This document shows positions 34,836 to 43,731 of a stretch of DNA of 64,000 nt, piece after piece. Source of the stretch: an uncultured Eubacteriales bacterium. Lineage in GTDB: Bacteria; Bacillota; Clostridia; Oscillospirales; CAG-382. The notes below the pieces were generated by a model. That model made no database searches, was not told where the DNA came from, and was given only the letters and a program-made list of their open reading frames with translations. Location of the stretch: NCBI GenBank assembly GCA_934446675.1, contig CAKSEL010000006.1, positions 1-64,000 on the forward strand. The letters are read 5' to 3'. Each line of letters begins with the position of its first letter. The stretch's first letter is position 1. Position numbers and translations under genes: made by a program.

Positions 34836-35597
34836 CTAAAAACCATACCTTTCATGCTTGTCTGCCTGAAGCAATGCACCGTTATCAATGATAATCTCAG
34901 CACCGGTTACCGAACGAGCGCTTTTTGAAGAAAGATATATGACCGCGTCAGCTATCTCGTCTACGTCAACCCATTTTCCGAGAGGTATTTTATAATACGT
35001 ACTCTCCTTTTCATCAAGTCTTGCAGCACCTGTATCAGTCCAGCCGGGTGATATTGTATTTACCCTTATACCATATGCCGCAAGCTCTATTGCAGCGTGC
35101 TGCGCCGCCTTCTGTGCCGCAGCCTTTGCCGAACCGTACACCGAAACATCGGCAAAATGAGCCTTTGCATTATTTGAAGAAATAAGCACTATACTTCCCT
35201 TTGTATGATTCTTTACCATGAGTTTCGCAGCCGCCTGCATACAGAAAAATGCTCCTCTGTAATCAAGCAGCACTATACTGTCGAAAAGCTTTGGCGACGT
35301 ATGCAGAAAATCGCACTTTTCGGTGACGCCGGCATTATTTACATATACGTCAAGATGCGAAAATTCGTTTTCGATGCGTGCAAATGCCATGTTAATGTCA
35401 TCAATATTCCGCATATCAGCTCTTACGGCAAGCGGACGCCGTCCGAGACTTTCTATAATTTTTTCGGTTTCCTTTGCTCCTTCTTTATTGCCGAAGTACG
35501 AGAACGCAACGTCATATCCGTTTTCGGCAAGACCTTTTGCTATCGCCTTTCCTATTCCCGAACCGGCACCCGTTACAAATGCGGTTTTGCTATCCAT
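34836..35597 (-). CDS. SDR-family oxidoreductase
   Basis: This 253-residue classical short-chain dehydrogenase has the cofactor motif VTGAGSGIGKAIA, NNAG in VYVNNAGVT, the catalytic Ser region VLISSNNAKA, the YGSAK active-site pair (Tyr, Lys), and a C-terminal SVTGAEIIIDNGAL. In a sugar-acid cluster it probably interconverts keto and hydroxy sugar acids, as KduD-type enzymes do. AAGGAG precedes the ATG. Confidence 0.85.
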   Translation of the reverse strand: MDSKTAFVTGAGSGIGKAIAKGLAENGYDVAFSYFGNKEGAKETEKIIESLGRRPLAVRADMRNIDDINMAFARIENEFSHLDVYVNNAGVTEKCDFLHTSPKLFDSIVLLDYRGAFFCMQAAAKLMVKNHTKGSIVLISSNNAKAHFADVSVYGSAKAAAQKAAQHAAIELAAYGIRVNTISPGWTDTGAARLDEKESTYYKIPLGKWVDVDEIADAVIYLSSKSARSVTGAEIIIDNGALLQADKHERYGF

Positions 35598-35613
35598 ATT
35601 AAATTACTCCTTC

Positions 35614-36390
35614 TCAGCCATTTCTGACCTCTGTAACGATATTTTTTACGGCATCGTGGAAAATCCCCATATCAACGGAATATGCAAGATACTTTACTCC
35701 GAGATTCTTCCACTTTTTTACATTCTGCGGCGTATCGACAAACGTTCCCGCCGTAACGCCTTTTTCTTCGCATATTTTGATTATCTCAAGCATTTTTTCT
35801 TCGACTGCCGGATTATCTATCTGACCTGTAAGCCCGAGCGACGCTGAAAGGTCATACGGACCTATAAATATTACGTCGGCGGCGTTTGTCTGTAATATTT
35901 CCTGCAGATTCCGTATTCCTTCAACGCCCTCTATCTGAAGTATAACACAGGTTTTACCGGCAGTTTTAAAATATTCAAATCTGTCAAGCGCAGAATACTC
36001 TGCAGCCCTTACAAATCTGCAAACTCCGCGGTTTCCTTCGGGTGCAAATTTTATATGCTCCGTCGCCGCACGTACTTCTTTTGCCGACGATATCTGCGGT
36101 ATCTGAATTTCTCCGGCACCGATATCGAGAACTTCGCCAATAACGTGCTCACAGTTTTCCTTTACACGGACAATAGGGAAAATGTCTGCAACCTGTGCGG
36201 CTCTGATAAGATTTTGGACGCTCTGAACGCTGTTCGGACCGTGTTCAAGATCAAGTATCACGAAATCCGCTCCGGCAAAGCCGGCAGCCTCTATAAAGCC
36301 CGGATCGCTGGTTTTTGAAAAGAAACCGACGACTGCACCGTTTTCTAATTTTCGGCGGAATATCTCAGTCTGATTATTCATCTTTTTCAT
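35614..36390 (-). CDS. HpcH/HpaI-family aldolase
   Basis: This 258-residue class II aldolase splits a 2-keto-3-deoxy acid to pyruvate (or oxoacid) plus an aldehyde. It shows the metal-site segments VILDLEHGPNS, VRVKENCEHVIGEVLDIGAGEIQIPQ, ILQIEGVEGIRN and VIFIGPYDLSASLG. Close relatives include 2-keto-3-deoxy-L-rhamnonate and glucarate aldolases. The ATG at 36390 was preferred to a GTG three codons earlier; it starts just past the DapA-like stop. Confidence 0.88.
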   Translation of the reverse strand: MKKMNNQTEIFRRKLENGAVVGFFSKTSDPGFIEAAGFAGADFVILDLEHGPNSVQSVQNLIRAAQVADIFPIVRVKENCEHVIGEVLDIGAGEIQIPQISSAKEVRAATEHIKFAPEGNRGVCRFVRAAEYSALDRFEYFKTAGKTCVILQIEGVEGIRNLQEILQTNAADVIFIGPYDLSASLGLTGQIDNPAVEEKMLEIIKICEEKGVTAGTFVDTPQNVKKWKNLGVKYLAYSVDMGIFHDAVKNIVTEVRNG

Positions 36391-36392
36391 AC

Positions 36393-37298
36393 TTACCACC
36401 CGTACTTCTGCGCCATAACACCATAGAATTCTTCAAAGAGTCTGTCAAAGTATTTATCTGTAGCATACGACGGTTTGCGGCAATAGTCCGTTGCGATTAT
36501 ACCGCGGCGTTTCAGTATGCGTTTTTCAAATGAAATTATCTGTTCGACGTTCTGTCTTATATGATTGAGCATGGGCAGCAATTCGTTATGAAGAAGCATT
36601 GCCTTTTCTCTTTCTCCCGAAACATACGCATTATATATATCGAGATACACGTCGTACATTGAACAGCCCGGCATTGCGCCGACTGCGCCTCTGTCCATAG
36701 CCTCGATAAGCTGAAATCCCGCATTGCCGACAAATATATCAATATTTCCGCCGCACAGGTTTGAAAGATTTGTTATGTACGGTCCTGCGGGCTTGCACTC
36801 TATTTTATAATAAATGACATTCTTACATTCTTCGCCGAGTTTTTTAAATGATTCCGGCGCTATTGCAATGCCTGTCTGTTCAGGCGCATACTGTGCCATT
36901 ATAGGAATATCGACCGCGTTTGCAATTGCTTTCATATGCTCGTAAAGATAACCAGCGCCGGGTTTCAGGAAAAACGGAGGCAGCATCATAAGACAGTCCG
37001 CACCGTAGCTTTCAAACTTTTTTGCGGTTTTGACAGCATTTTCGGTTGAATGATCCGTAACCGACAATATAGATTTGCCGCCGTATTTCTTACAGGTATC
37101 CGTAACGGCTTTTACCATTTTGTCACGCTCGTCGTCTGAGAGCTTATAGTATTCTCCTGCTATACCGAAAAGCGTTACGGCATGGCAGCCGCCTTTTATA
37201 AGATGAGCCGTAAGTTTTTCAAGACTCTCGTAGTCAACCTCGCCGCTTTCAGTAAACGGCGCTGCTATTATCGGACAAATCCCCTTGATTTCACTCAT
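36393..37298 (-). CDS. DapA-family (dihydrodipicolinate synthase-like) lyase
   Basis: This 301-residue Schiff-base aldolase/dehydratase has GIAGEYYKLSDDER, the catalytic Tyr in IMAQYAPE and Lys in VIYYKIE, and FVGNAGFQ. The context, next to HpaI aldolase and a sugar-acid dehydratase, points to a 2-keto-3-deoxy sugar-acid aldolase or 5-keto-4-deoxy-glucarate dehydratase-like role rather than lysine synthesis. GAGAGG precedes the ATG, 13 nt after the dehydratase remnant. Confidence 0.86.
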   Translation of the reverse strand: MSEIKGICPIIAAPFTESGEVDYESLEKLTAHLIKGGCHAVTLFGIAGEYYKLSDDERDKMVKAVTDTCKKYGGKSILSVTDHSTENAVKTAKKFESYGADCLMMLPPFFLKPGAGYLYEHMKAIANAVDIPIMAQYAPEQTGIAIAPESFKKLGEECKNVIYYKIECKPAGPYITNLSNLCGGNIDIFVGNAGFQLIEAMDRGAVGAMPGCSMYDVYLDIYNAYVSGEREKAMLLHNELLPMLNHIRQNVEQIISFEKRILKRRGIIATDYCRKPSYATDKYFDRLFEEFYGVMAQKYGW

Positions 37299-37311
37299 TT
37301 TTCTTTACCTC

Positions 37312-38987
37312 TCATTCTTTTTTGTACTGCATATACATAAGATCGCAGCCCTCGTCTGCCTGCGTTACATTATCAATGAAATTACGCACGAATCCGCGTT
37401 TAATATCGTCGTGAGTCTTTGGTTTAAAGTCTTTCAGCCGTTCTGCAATCTGCTCGTCCGTAAGTTCAACTTCGATTATATGATTTTCCACGTCGAGATG
37501 TATTATATCTCCGTCGCGAACCGCGGCGAGCGGTCCTCCGATTGCGCTTTCGGGTGCAACATGCAGCACCTGTGTTCCGAAACAGCCTCCGGAAATACGC
37601 GAGTCGGTTATCCGCACAAAGTCATTTATGCCTTTTCTTTTAAGTTTTGGAGGAAGAGGCATAAAGTTTCCGTTTTCCGGCATACCGGGCGCTCCGACAG
37701 GACCAAACCCGCGAAGCACAATGACAGTATTCCATTCCATGTCCGAATTTTCGTCAAGCAGATATTTCTGACATTCCTCAAGGCTTTCAAACACCTTTGC
37801 GCGTCCTCTGTGGCAAAGAAGTTCTTTGCTCGCAGCACTTCTCTTTATAACTGCCCCCTTAGGTGCAAGATTTCCGTAAAGCACTGCAATTCCGCCCTCG
37901 TTATCAAGAGGAGCTTCAAGCGGTCTTATTATATCGGGCTTATAGGGCATATCGGCGTCCGCAAGATTTTCGCGTACTGTCTTTCCGGTTACGGTAAGGC
38001 AATCCGTATGCAGCATGCCCTCAATTTCTTTCATAAGCGCCTTTACACCGCCGGCGTCGTGAAAATCGGTACCGACAGTTCCCTTTCCGTGCGGTTTTAC
38101 ATCGACAAGCACGGGAGTATCGCGGCTTATACGGTCAAAATCGTTAAGATCCAGATCAATTCCTCCGCGTCTTGCTATTGCTATAAGGTGAATTATAAGG
38201 TTTGTCGAACCTCCGCACGCCATAAGAACGCGTATTGCGTTTTCGACCGACTTTTCATTTATAATATCAAGGCATTTTATATCCTTGTTTATAAGTTCGA
38301 CTATCGCGCGTCCGGTTTCCTCGGAAATACGCATTTTTTCAGCAGAAACGCCAAGACACGCCGCACTGTCCGGAAGCGCTATGCCGAGTGCCTCGGTCAC
38401 GGTCTGACAGGTATTTGCCGTACCCATTATCGGACACGCGCCGGCACTTCCGTAAAGGCAGCCTTCATGCTTTGTCATATGTGTAACGGTTATAAAGATA
38501 GAACGAATCCGTGCCGCAGGCAAGCGTCTGTCCGCAGTAGCTTCCGGGCAGCATTGCTCCTCCCGGCAGATATATTGTGGGTTTATTTGCCGAAACCGCC
38601 GCCATAAGCTGAGCCGGAACATTCTTGTCGCAGCCGCCTATAAGCACAACGCCGTCAAACGGATGACGCTCTATAAGTTCTTCCGTCGTCATTGAAAGAA
38701 GATTGCGGTAGACAAGGCTCGATATGTCAAAGAAAACCTCGCATATAGACATTGTGTTTACTTCAAGCGGAAATCCTCCCGCCGCCCACACTCCGCGTTT
38801 TACAGCTTCGGATAACTGCCTGAAATGAACATGACCGGGATTTGTTTCCGCCCATGTATTTATTAATTCCTACTATGGGCTTCTCGATATCGGCGTCTGT
38901 ATAGCCCATTGATTTCAAAAGCGCGTTTCTTATCATGCCGGTGCGGTCGCCGCGCTTTTTCCATTTTTGCGAATAATTGTTTTCCAT
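37312..38987 (-). pseudogene. IlvD/EDD sugar-acid dehydratase, frameshifted
   Basis: Together three frames spell one dehydratase of about 550 residues. The first piece (38987 to ~38860) ends in IEKPIVGINK. One extra A in AATAAATACATGG (near 38859-38861) breaks the frame; without it the text reads on as TWAETNPGHVHFRQLSEAVK. A second break, probably a small deletion around 38470-38500, separates NRYTYDK from EGCLYGSAGACPIMGTANT. Cluster motifs GGCDKNVPAQ and GACPIMG and the C-terminal SGGCFGTQVLHVAPE are intact; the first usual cluster Cys is replaced in NPGHVHF. It heads the sugar-acid operon. Sequencing error is the alternative, but two lesions in a single gene favour decay. Confidence 0.85.
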
Positions 38988-39220
38988 ACTGTTTCTCCCG
39001 GATAAAATCCGTATTTTGTATATTTATAACAGTAATTTTTACGTTCTGAAATGGATTTTTTCGTCACAAGTATGGACTTTTTTGCTTTGTTTTTTTAAAC
39101 ACATGGACAAAAAGAGCTTTGCATGGTATCATATATACAAGAATAAAGTATAATAAATATCAAAATAAAGATTGTTTTTTTATTTCCGAAAAAAACTAAA
39201 GTACGAAAGGAATGTAAAGC

Positions 39221-40030
39221 GTGGTTCAGGAAAACAACTTCAATTTTTCTCTGCCTCAGGAGCTTAATCTTTACTACTGCGGAAAACGCATTCACACGCT
39301 TAATCACTTTTGCGGTCCGTACATCAGAAACCATCTGCTCATAAACTATGTTACCGAAGGAAAAGCAAAGATACAATGCGAATCGGGTGTGTTCCATGCC
39401 GCAGCCGGACAGATTTTCGCAATGTTCCCAAACTCGCGCATTCAGTACAAGTGCGAAGAAGGCACATACTGGAGCATAAAATGGGTCGGCATTTACGGAG
39501 AGCTTGCTTACAGATATCTTGAAAATCTCGGCATTAACTTTTCCAATCCTGTATACACGGTTCCGGACGGCAAAAAGATTTCAGAAATACTTGACAGAAT
39601 ATTTGAACTCAGCAGTTCCGAAGAATATGCTGACAAAATACGCTGTGTATCGCTGCTGCACGAATATTTTGCAGCACTTTCCGCAGGCATCGATTACGGA
39701 AATTCCGCAAACCATTACATTGCCGACGCACAAAACTTTATTCAGCACAACTACGACCGCAAAATCCGTGTTCCGGAAATAGCCGCCGCCGTAAATCTTG
39801 ATCCTAACTATTTTTCAAAACTATATAAAAAAGAAACCGGAATAACTCCCGGCGAAAAATTAATTGAACTCAAAGTCAAAAGAGCCTGCGACCTGCTGAA
39901 GAACACATCGGCAACCATAAAAGAAGTTGCCCACGCGGTAGGTTTTGAAGATCAGCTGTATTTCTCAAGGATATTTCTCAAAAAAACGGGAATTTCACCG
40001 TCGCTGTACAGAAAGCACAGGAAAAAATAG
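39221..40030 (+). CDS. AraC-family transcriptional regulator
   Basis: This 269-residue regulator has an N-terminal cupin-like sensing domain (LINYVTEGKAKIQCESG, AAAGQIFAMFPNS) and a C-terminal double helix-turn-helix (IRVPEIAAAVNLDPNYFSKLYKKETGITPGEKL and IKEVAHAVGFEDQLYFSRIFLKKTG). It is transcribed divergently from the sugar-acid cluster and so is its likely activator. The GTG start follows AAAGGA. A TATAAT box at 39149-39154 lacks a good -35, as activator-dependent promoters often do. Confidence 0.88.
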   Translation: MVQENNFNFSLPQELNLYYCGKRIHTLNHFCGPYIRNHLLINYVTEGKAKIQCESGVFHAAAGQIFAMFPNSRIQYKCEEGTYWSIKWVGIYGELAYRYLENLGINFSNPVYTVPDGKKISEILDRIFELSSSEEYADKIRCVSLLHEYFAALSAGIDYGNSANHYIADAQNFIQHNYDRKIRVPEIAAAVNLDPNYFSKLYKKETGITPGEKLIELKVKRACDLLKNTSATIKEVAHAVGFEDQLYFSRIFLKKTGISPSLYRKHRKK

Positions 40031-40031
40031 C

Positions 40032-40077
40032 AAAAAAGACAGGAACAAGCTTAAATGCAGATTCCTGTCTTGATTTT
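40032..40077. terminator. Bidirectional terminator, AraC gene / sugar transferase gene
   Basis: A 10-bp perfect stem AAGACAGGAA/TTCCTGTCTT (40036-40045, 40062-40071) is flanked by A and T runs on both sides. Confidence 0.9.
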
Positions 40078-40089
40078 TATAAATTTCTT

Positions 40090-40782
40090 CTATCTTCCGT
40101 CGCGCCGGAAGACAATAAACACCGTTTTGAATATCATCTTTAAATCCAGAAACATTGTTCTGTGCTCGATGTATTCAATATCCATCTCAACCCACTCGTC
40201 AAACGGCACGTCGTTTCTGTCCGCAGTTGTCTGCCAGATACAGGTAAGACCGGGAGTTACAACAAGACGGAGTTTCTGATAGTTGTCATACCGTTCTACT
40301 TCGCTTACAAGCGGAGGTCTCGGTCCGACAAGGCTCATATCGCCTTTAAGCACGTTAAACAACTGAAGTATCTCGTCAAATCCGGTCTTTCTCAGAATTC
40401 CGCCGACGCGCGTTATTCTCGGATCGTTCTTTATCTTGAACACAGGTCCGTCCATTTCGTTATGCTCTTCGAGCTGCTTTCTCAGTTCTTCGGCATTTGC
40501 AACCATTGTGCGGAATTTATACATTGTAAAAACTTTTCCGTGTCTGCCGACGCGCTTTTGCCTGAACACCGGACTTGCATGAGGATCGTCAAGAAATATC
40601 AGTATATATGTAATGAACATAAGCGGAAAAAGCAGAATTATCGCAATAAATGAGGCGGCAACGTCAAACGCTCTCTTTTTAGCCCAAAATCCCTTTTTCG
40701 GTGCCTTAAACAGCCTGTCCATACTTTTTCTGGTTCTTTCATCTGCTTTTTCATAGTCTATAAAAATGTCCGTCGAATTCAA
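40090..40782 (-). CDS. Undecaprenyl-phosphate sugar phosphotransferase (WcaJ/WbaP type)
   Basis: This 230-residue initiating transferase adds a sugar-1-phosphate to undecaprenyl phosphate at the start of exopolysaccharide or glycan assembly. It has a short N-terminus, one membrane hairpin (AFDVAASFIAIILLFPLMF), and the catalytic core FRQKRVGRHGKVFTMYKFRTM, DGPVFKIKNDPRITRVGGILRKTGFDEILQL, MSLVGPRPP and VTPGLTCIWQ. The TTG start is preceded by AGGAGG. No other polysaccharide genes are nearby. It is controlled by a c-di-GMP riboswitch in its leader. Confidence 0.92.
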   Translation of the reverse strand: MNSTDIFIDYEKADERTRKSMDRLFKAPKKGFWAKKRAFDVAASFIAIILLFPLMFITYILIFLDDPHASPVFRQKRVGRHGKVFTMYKFRTMVANAEELRKQLEEHNEMDGPVFKIKNDPRITRVGGILRKTGFDEILQLFNVLKGDMSLVGPRPPLVSEVERYDNYQKLRLVVTPGLTCIWQTTADRNDVPFDEWVEMDIEYIEHRTMFLDLKMIFKTVFIVFRRDGR

Positions 40783-40804
40783 GCAAAAAACCTCCTAAAA
40801 ATGC

Positions 40805-40845
40805 AAAAAGACCGGCTGCAATTACAAAAATAAATGCAGTCAGTC
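40805..40845 (-). terminator. Riboswitch-controlled terminator in the sugar transferase leader
   Basis: The minus-strand stem GACTGACTGCA/TGCAGCCGGTC (11 positions, one mismatch) is followed by TTTTTGCATTTTT, 22 nt before the start codon. Its place between the aptamer and the gene makes it the expression platform. Confidence 0.8.
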
Positions 40846-40849
40846 AATC

Positions 40850-40925
40850 ATTCCGAAAGCCGGGTTAGACACTAAACTTTGCGTCCCCGTTTTTCAACGG
40901 GTTTGCCAAAATACAGATATTCGGT
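40850..40925 (-). ncRNA. Cyclic di-GMP-I riboswitch (GEMM-I) aptamer
   Basis: The minus strand reads GGCAAACC, a 4-bp stem CGTT/AACG closed by a GAAA tetraloop, GGGACGCAAAG, then CTAA and a following CCGG-rich hairpin. These are the invariant parts of the GEMM-I class, which binds c-di-GMP. The aptamer ends are approximate. It sits directly upstream of a terminator and a polysaccharide sugar transferase, a typical target of c-di-GMP control. Confidence 0.88.
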
Positions 40926-41214
40926 TTGCAAGTCAATATGCCGAAACTGCCGGCACATCGCTTTATTACAGTAAAATTATACTTTTTCAGGCTTGTTTTG
41001 TCAAGGAAAACCGACGTATTTTACAAAAAGTTTAACTTTGTATGATAAAAACAATTCCGCAACAAAAATTTCCCGAACACTTTATATAATTATAACATAT
41101 TTTTAACCGTATGGTTGTGAAAAATGTCATTTTTGCACATTATAATGAACTTGTCACATGGGAAAATATTATACTCCTCCATGTAGAAAATTTAATTATG
41201 AAAGGTGATTTTTT

Positions 41215-42360
41215 ATGAACAAATTTATGCTTAACGAAACCTCCTACCATGGTGCAGGCGCCATAAACGCTATACCGGACGAAGTTAAAAGCCGCGGTTT
41301 CAAAAAGGTATTTGTTGCGTCGGATCCTGATCTTGTAAAATTCGGCGTTACAAAAAAGGTTACCGATATAATTGAAAAAGCTGGAATAGCCTACACTCTT
41401 TATTCCGACATAAAGCCAAATCCTACCATAGAAAACGTACAGCACGGCGTAAAGGAATTCAAAGACAGCGGCGCGGACTGCATAGTTGCAATAGGCGGCG
41501 GCTCATCTATGGACACTTCAAAGGCAATAGGCATTATAATTGCAAATCCCGAATTTGAAGATGTACGTTCACTTGAAGGCGTAGCTCCCACAAAGAACAA
41601 ATGCGTTCCGATAATCGCAGTGCCTACTACCGCAGGAACTGCGGCTGAGGTTACTATCAACTACGTTATTACGGACGTTGAGAGAAAGCGTAAATTTGTC
41701 TGCGTTGACGCTCACGACATTCCCGTTGTCGCTGTGGTTGACCCAGATATGATGTCCACAATGCCTGCCTCCCTTACGGCTGCTACCGGCATGGACGCTC
41801 TCACTCACGCGATAGAAGGCTACATCACAAAAGGCGCATGGGAGCTTTCGGATATGTTCCACATCAAAGCTATCGAAATAATTTCACGTTCGCTGCGCGA
41901 CGCCGTAAAGAACGGAAAAGCCGGCAGAGAAGGAATGGCTCTCGGTCAGTATGTCGCAGGCATGGGATTTTCAAACGTAGGTCTCGGTGTTGACCACTCA
42001 ATGGCACACACGCTTTCCGCTTACTACGACACTCCTCACGGCAAGGCTTGCGCTATTCTTCTCCCGGCAGTCATGGCATACAATGCAGACTACACCGGTG
42101 AAAAGTACAAGGATATTGCAAAAGCCATGGGCGTAGAAGGCGTTGACTCAATGACTCAGGCAGAATACCGCAAAGCAGCTGTTGACGCTGTACGCAAGCT
42201 TTCCGAAGATGTCGGAATTCCCTCCACTCTCAAAGGCATCGTAAAAGAAGAAGATATACCCGCGCTTGCAGAATCGGCTTATGCAGACGCCTGCCGTCCC
42301 GGAAATCCGAGAGACACAAGCGTTGAAGAAATTGCGGAGATTTACAGAAGTCTGATGTAA
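41215..42360 (+). CDS. Iron-containing alcohol dehydrogenase
   Basis: This 381-residue group III alcohol dehydrogenase (1,3-propanediol/lactaldehyde/butanol dehydrogenase type) reduces aldehydes with NAD(P)H. It shows VGGGSSMDTSKAIG-like IGGGSSMDTSKA for cofactor binding, PTTAGTAAEVT, and the iron ligands in MDALTHAIEGYI and HSMAHTLSAYYDTPHGKACA. Length is typical. It is monocistronic, with a strong terminator. A likely role is disposal of an aldehyde from sugar breakdown; the substrate is not readable. The leader of about 430 nt is shared with the riboswitch on the other strand; no clear promoter was fixed. Confidence 0.92.
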   Translation: MNKFMLNETSYHGAGAINAIPDEVKSRGFKKVFVASDPDLVKFGVTKKVTDIIEKAGIAYTLYSDIKPNPTIENVQHGVKEFKDSGADCIVAIGGGSSMDTSKAIGIIIANPEFEDVRSLEGVAPTKNKCVPIIAVPTTAGTAAEVTINYVITDVERKRKFVCVDAHDIPVVAVVDPDMMSTMPASLTAATGMDALTHAIEGYITKGAWELSDMFHIKAIEIISRSLRDAVKNGKAGREGMALGQYVAGMGFSNVGLGVDHSMAHTLSAYYDTPHGKACAILLPAVMAYNADYTGEKYKDIAKAMGVEGVDSMTQAEYRKAAVDAVRKLSEDVGIPSTLKGIVKEEDIPALAESAYADACRPGNPRDTSVEEIAEIYRSLM

Positions 42361-42423
42361 GTTAAAAACAGCAATAGACATTTCACTTACTTCAGCCGTT
42401 TATCATTAAATTTGCATAAATCA

Positions 42424-42466
42424 ATATTCCCTTTGTACCTGATTGATATAAAGGGGATATTTTTTT
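42424..42466 (+). terminator. Terminator after the iron alcohol dehydrogenase gene
   Basis: The 11-bp stem ATATTCCCTTT/AAAGGGGATAT (one wobble) with a 15-nt loop is followed by six T residues. Confidence 0.9.
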
Positions 42467-42620
42467 GTTTGCTCAATACTCAAAAAAGCTGATAAACGCA
42501 TCGTAAAAAACTGTTTTTTGTCTGCTACTAAATCAATTCACACTTTAAAGGGGCGTGTCAGTTCTGATCTCCGTAAACAAGAACGTCAATAAATATTGAC
42601 AATTAATTTAAGTGATTCCG

Positions 42621-42668
42621 TGTCTACTTCCATGTCTACTTTTGTGTCTACTTCCGTGTCTACTTTTG
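42621..42668. repeat. Four tandem 12-bp repeats
   Basis: Four head-to-tail copies of TGTCTACTTNNN occur, with tails CCA, TTG, CCG and TTG. On the minus strand the units are in phase and would read Val-Asp-Thr/Met-Glu/Lys repeats, but no start codon or ribosome site opens that frame. The surrounding region 42467-42759 holds no other gene or motif that I recognise. Confidence 0.85.
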
Positions 42669-42759
42669 TGCAAAAAATGTTATTTTGAGGATACTGTATT
42701 TCGTTTCGGAAGATATATAATATCCTCACAAACCGTGTAAATGCTCACATATAATTAAA

Positions 42760-42786
42760 GGCGGCCGTTTTATGCGGTCGCCGTTG
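42760..42786 (-). terminator. Probable terminator after the YgjV-like gene
   Basis: The stem GGCGGCCG/CGGTCGCC (8 bp, one wobble) lies just past the gene's stop codon. The minus-strand tail TTTAATTAT is only moderately T-rich. Confidence 0.5.
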
Positions 42787-42795
42787 TTTTTTAAG

Positions 42796-43323
42796 TCAGA
42801 TTTCTGTTTTATCAAGATTTTTCCAGCCATAGCGCACAACCGATATGATCATGGACAGTACGCTTACAGCCTCATCAAGTATTCCAGCCCAAGAGCCTAT
42901 AATAATATCATATATTATCCACAGCGGAGAGTTTACAAACATTCCGGCAATGCGGATCTTTCGCGCGTTATACGTATATCCTCCTATTGTTGCGGCGATA
43001 TTTGCGGCAACAGGAAGTACCGAAGGAAATCCGCCCCATGTAACGGCAAGCGTTATAAGCTGAAGTACGCATATCACAATGCACACAGGCTTGCCTTTCA
43101 GGAATTTATTTTCACTGCCTAAGCAAAAGGAGCGAAACATATTGATAATATAGCTTATTCCGCCGGTAAGTGCGCCCAACATCAGCAAATGCGTCGTATA
43201 CAGCAGGTATGATACAAACTGACAGCGGAACAGATTTTTGTTGCTCTTGCACTGATACGAAAAAAAGAATACGACCGTTCCCAAAAAGCCGACAGCCTGA
43301 ATTAGTATGTCTTTTATCTGCAT
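42796..43323 (-). CDS. YgjV-family inner membrane protein
   Basis: This 175-residue integral membrane protein has five or six hydrophobic spans and the N-terminal pattern AVGFLGTVVFFFSYQCKSNKNLF..QFVSYLLYTTHLLMLGA of the YgjV family, which is distantly like PQ-loop proteins. Function is unknown for the family. Its ribosome site is weak. It is transcribed in the same direction as tRNA-Pro upstream, which has its own terminator. Confidence 0.75.
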   Translation of the reverse strand: MQIKDILIQAVGFLGTVVFFFSYQCKSNKNLFRCQFVSYLLYTTHLLMLGALTGGISYIINMFRSFCLGSENKFLKGKPVCIVICVLQLITLAVTWGGFPSVLPVAANIAATIGGYTYNARKIRIAGMFVNSPLWIIYDIIIGSWAGILDEAVSVLSMIISVVRYGWKNLDKTEI

Positions 43324-43381
43324 TTTTTACACACCTGCCGTTTTTTACAATGTCCGCACCGAGAAAAACAAATACAAAGAC

Positions 43382-43405
43382 AAAAAACCGCCTTTTACAG
43401 CGGTT
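43382..43405 (-). terminator. Terminator of tRNA-Pro
   Basis: The minus-strand stem AACCGC/GCGGTT with an 8-nt loop is followed by TTTTG. Confidence 0.8.
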
Positions 43406-43412
43406 TCAAAAA

Positions 43413-43488
43413 TGGTCTGAGTGGCGGGACTTGAACCCACGGCCTCTACCACCCCAAGGTAGCGCTCTACCACCTGAGCCACACCCAG
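43413..43488 (-). tRNA. tRNA-Pro (anticodon GGG)
   Basis: This is a 76-nt cloverleaf on the minus strand with acceptor CTGGGTG/CACTCAG (one G-T), anticodon stem CTACC/GGTAG with loop TTGGGGT (anticodon GGG), a T-arm GTGGGTTCAAGTCCCGC, discriminator A and an encoded CCA. Confidence 0.96.
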
Positions 43489-43672
43489 AACAATGTTGCC
43501 TCAACTCGACAACGGTGATATTATACCACTACATATTGATTTTGTCAATAGCATTTTACAAAAAAATCCGTGTTTTTCATAAAAAGTAATTTATGCGTCC
43601 GGCAGCACCGCGGTTTTAAATCTGTATAACCGTTATTAAAACAAAATTTTTATATAATTTTTTCGCAAATGC

Positions 43673-43701
43673 TTGATATATGCTTTTTCATATGATACAA
43701 T
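43673..43701 (+). promoter_or_regulatory. Promoter of the second AraC-family gene
   Basis: TTGATA (43673-43678), a 17-nt spacer and TACAAT (43696-43701) lie 30 nt before the ATG. Confidence 0.7.
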
Positions 43702-43731
43702 AGCAACATAAAACATCCGGCGGTGATAAAA

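Noticed and set aside
37285..38607. 440-codon plus-strand frame opposite the dehydratase
   Set aside because: The minus strand carries clear IlvD/EDD motifs throughout, although frameshifted. The plus frame shows no family features.
40921..40940. A second c-di-GMP aptamer suggested by another GCAAACC on the minus strand
   Set aside because: It lacks the tetraloop stem and the GGGACGCAAAG segment; only the one complete aptamer is present.
42621..42668. CRISPR array
   Set aside because: The units are 12 bp and contiguous, with no unique spacers and no cas genes.
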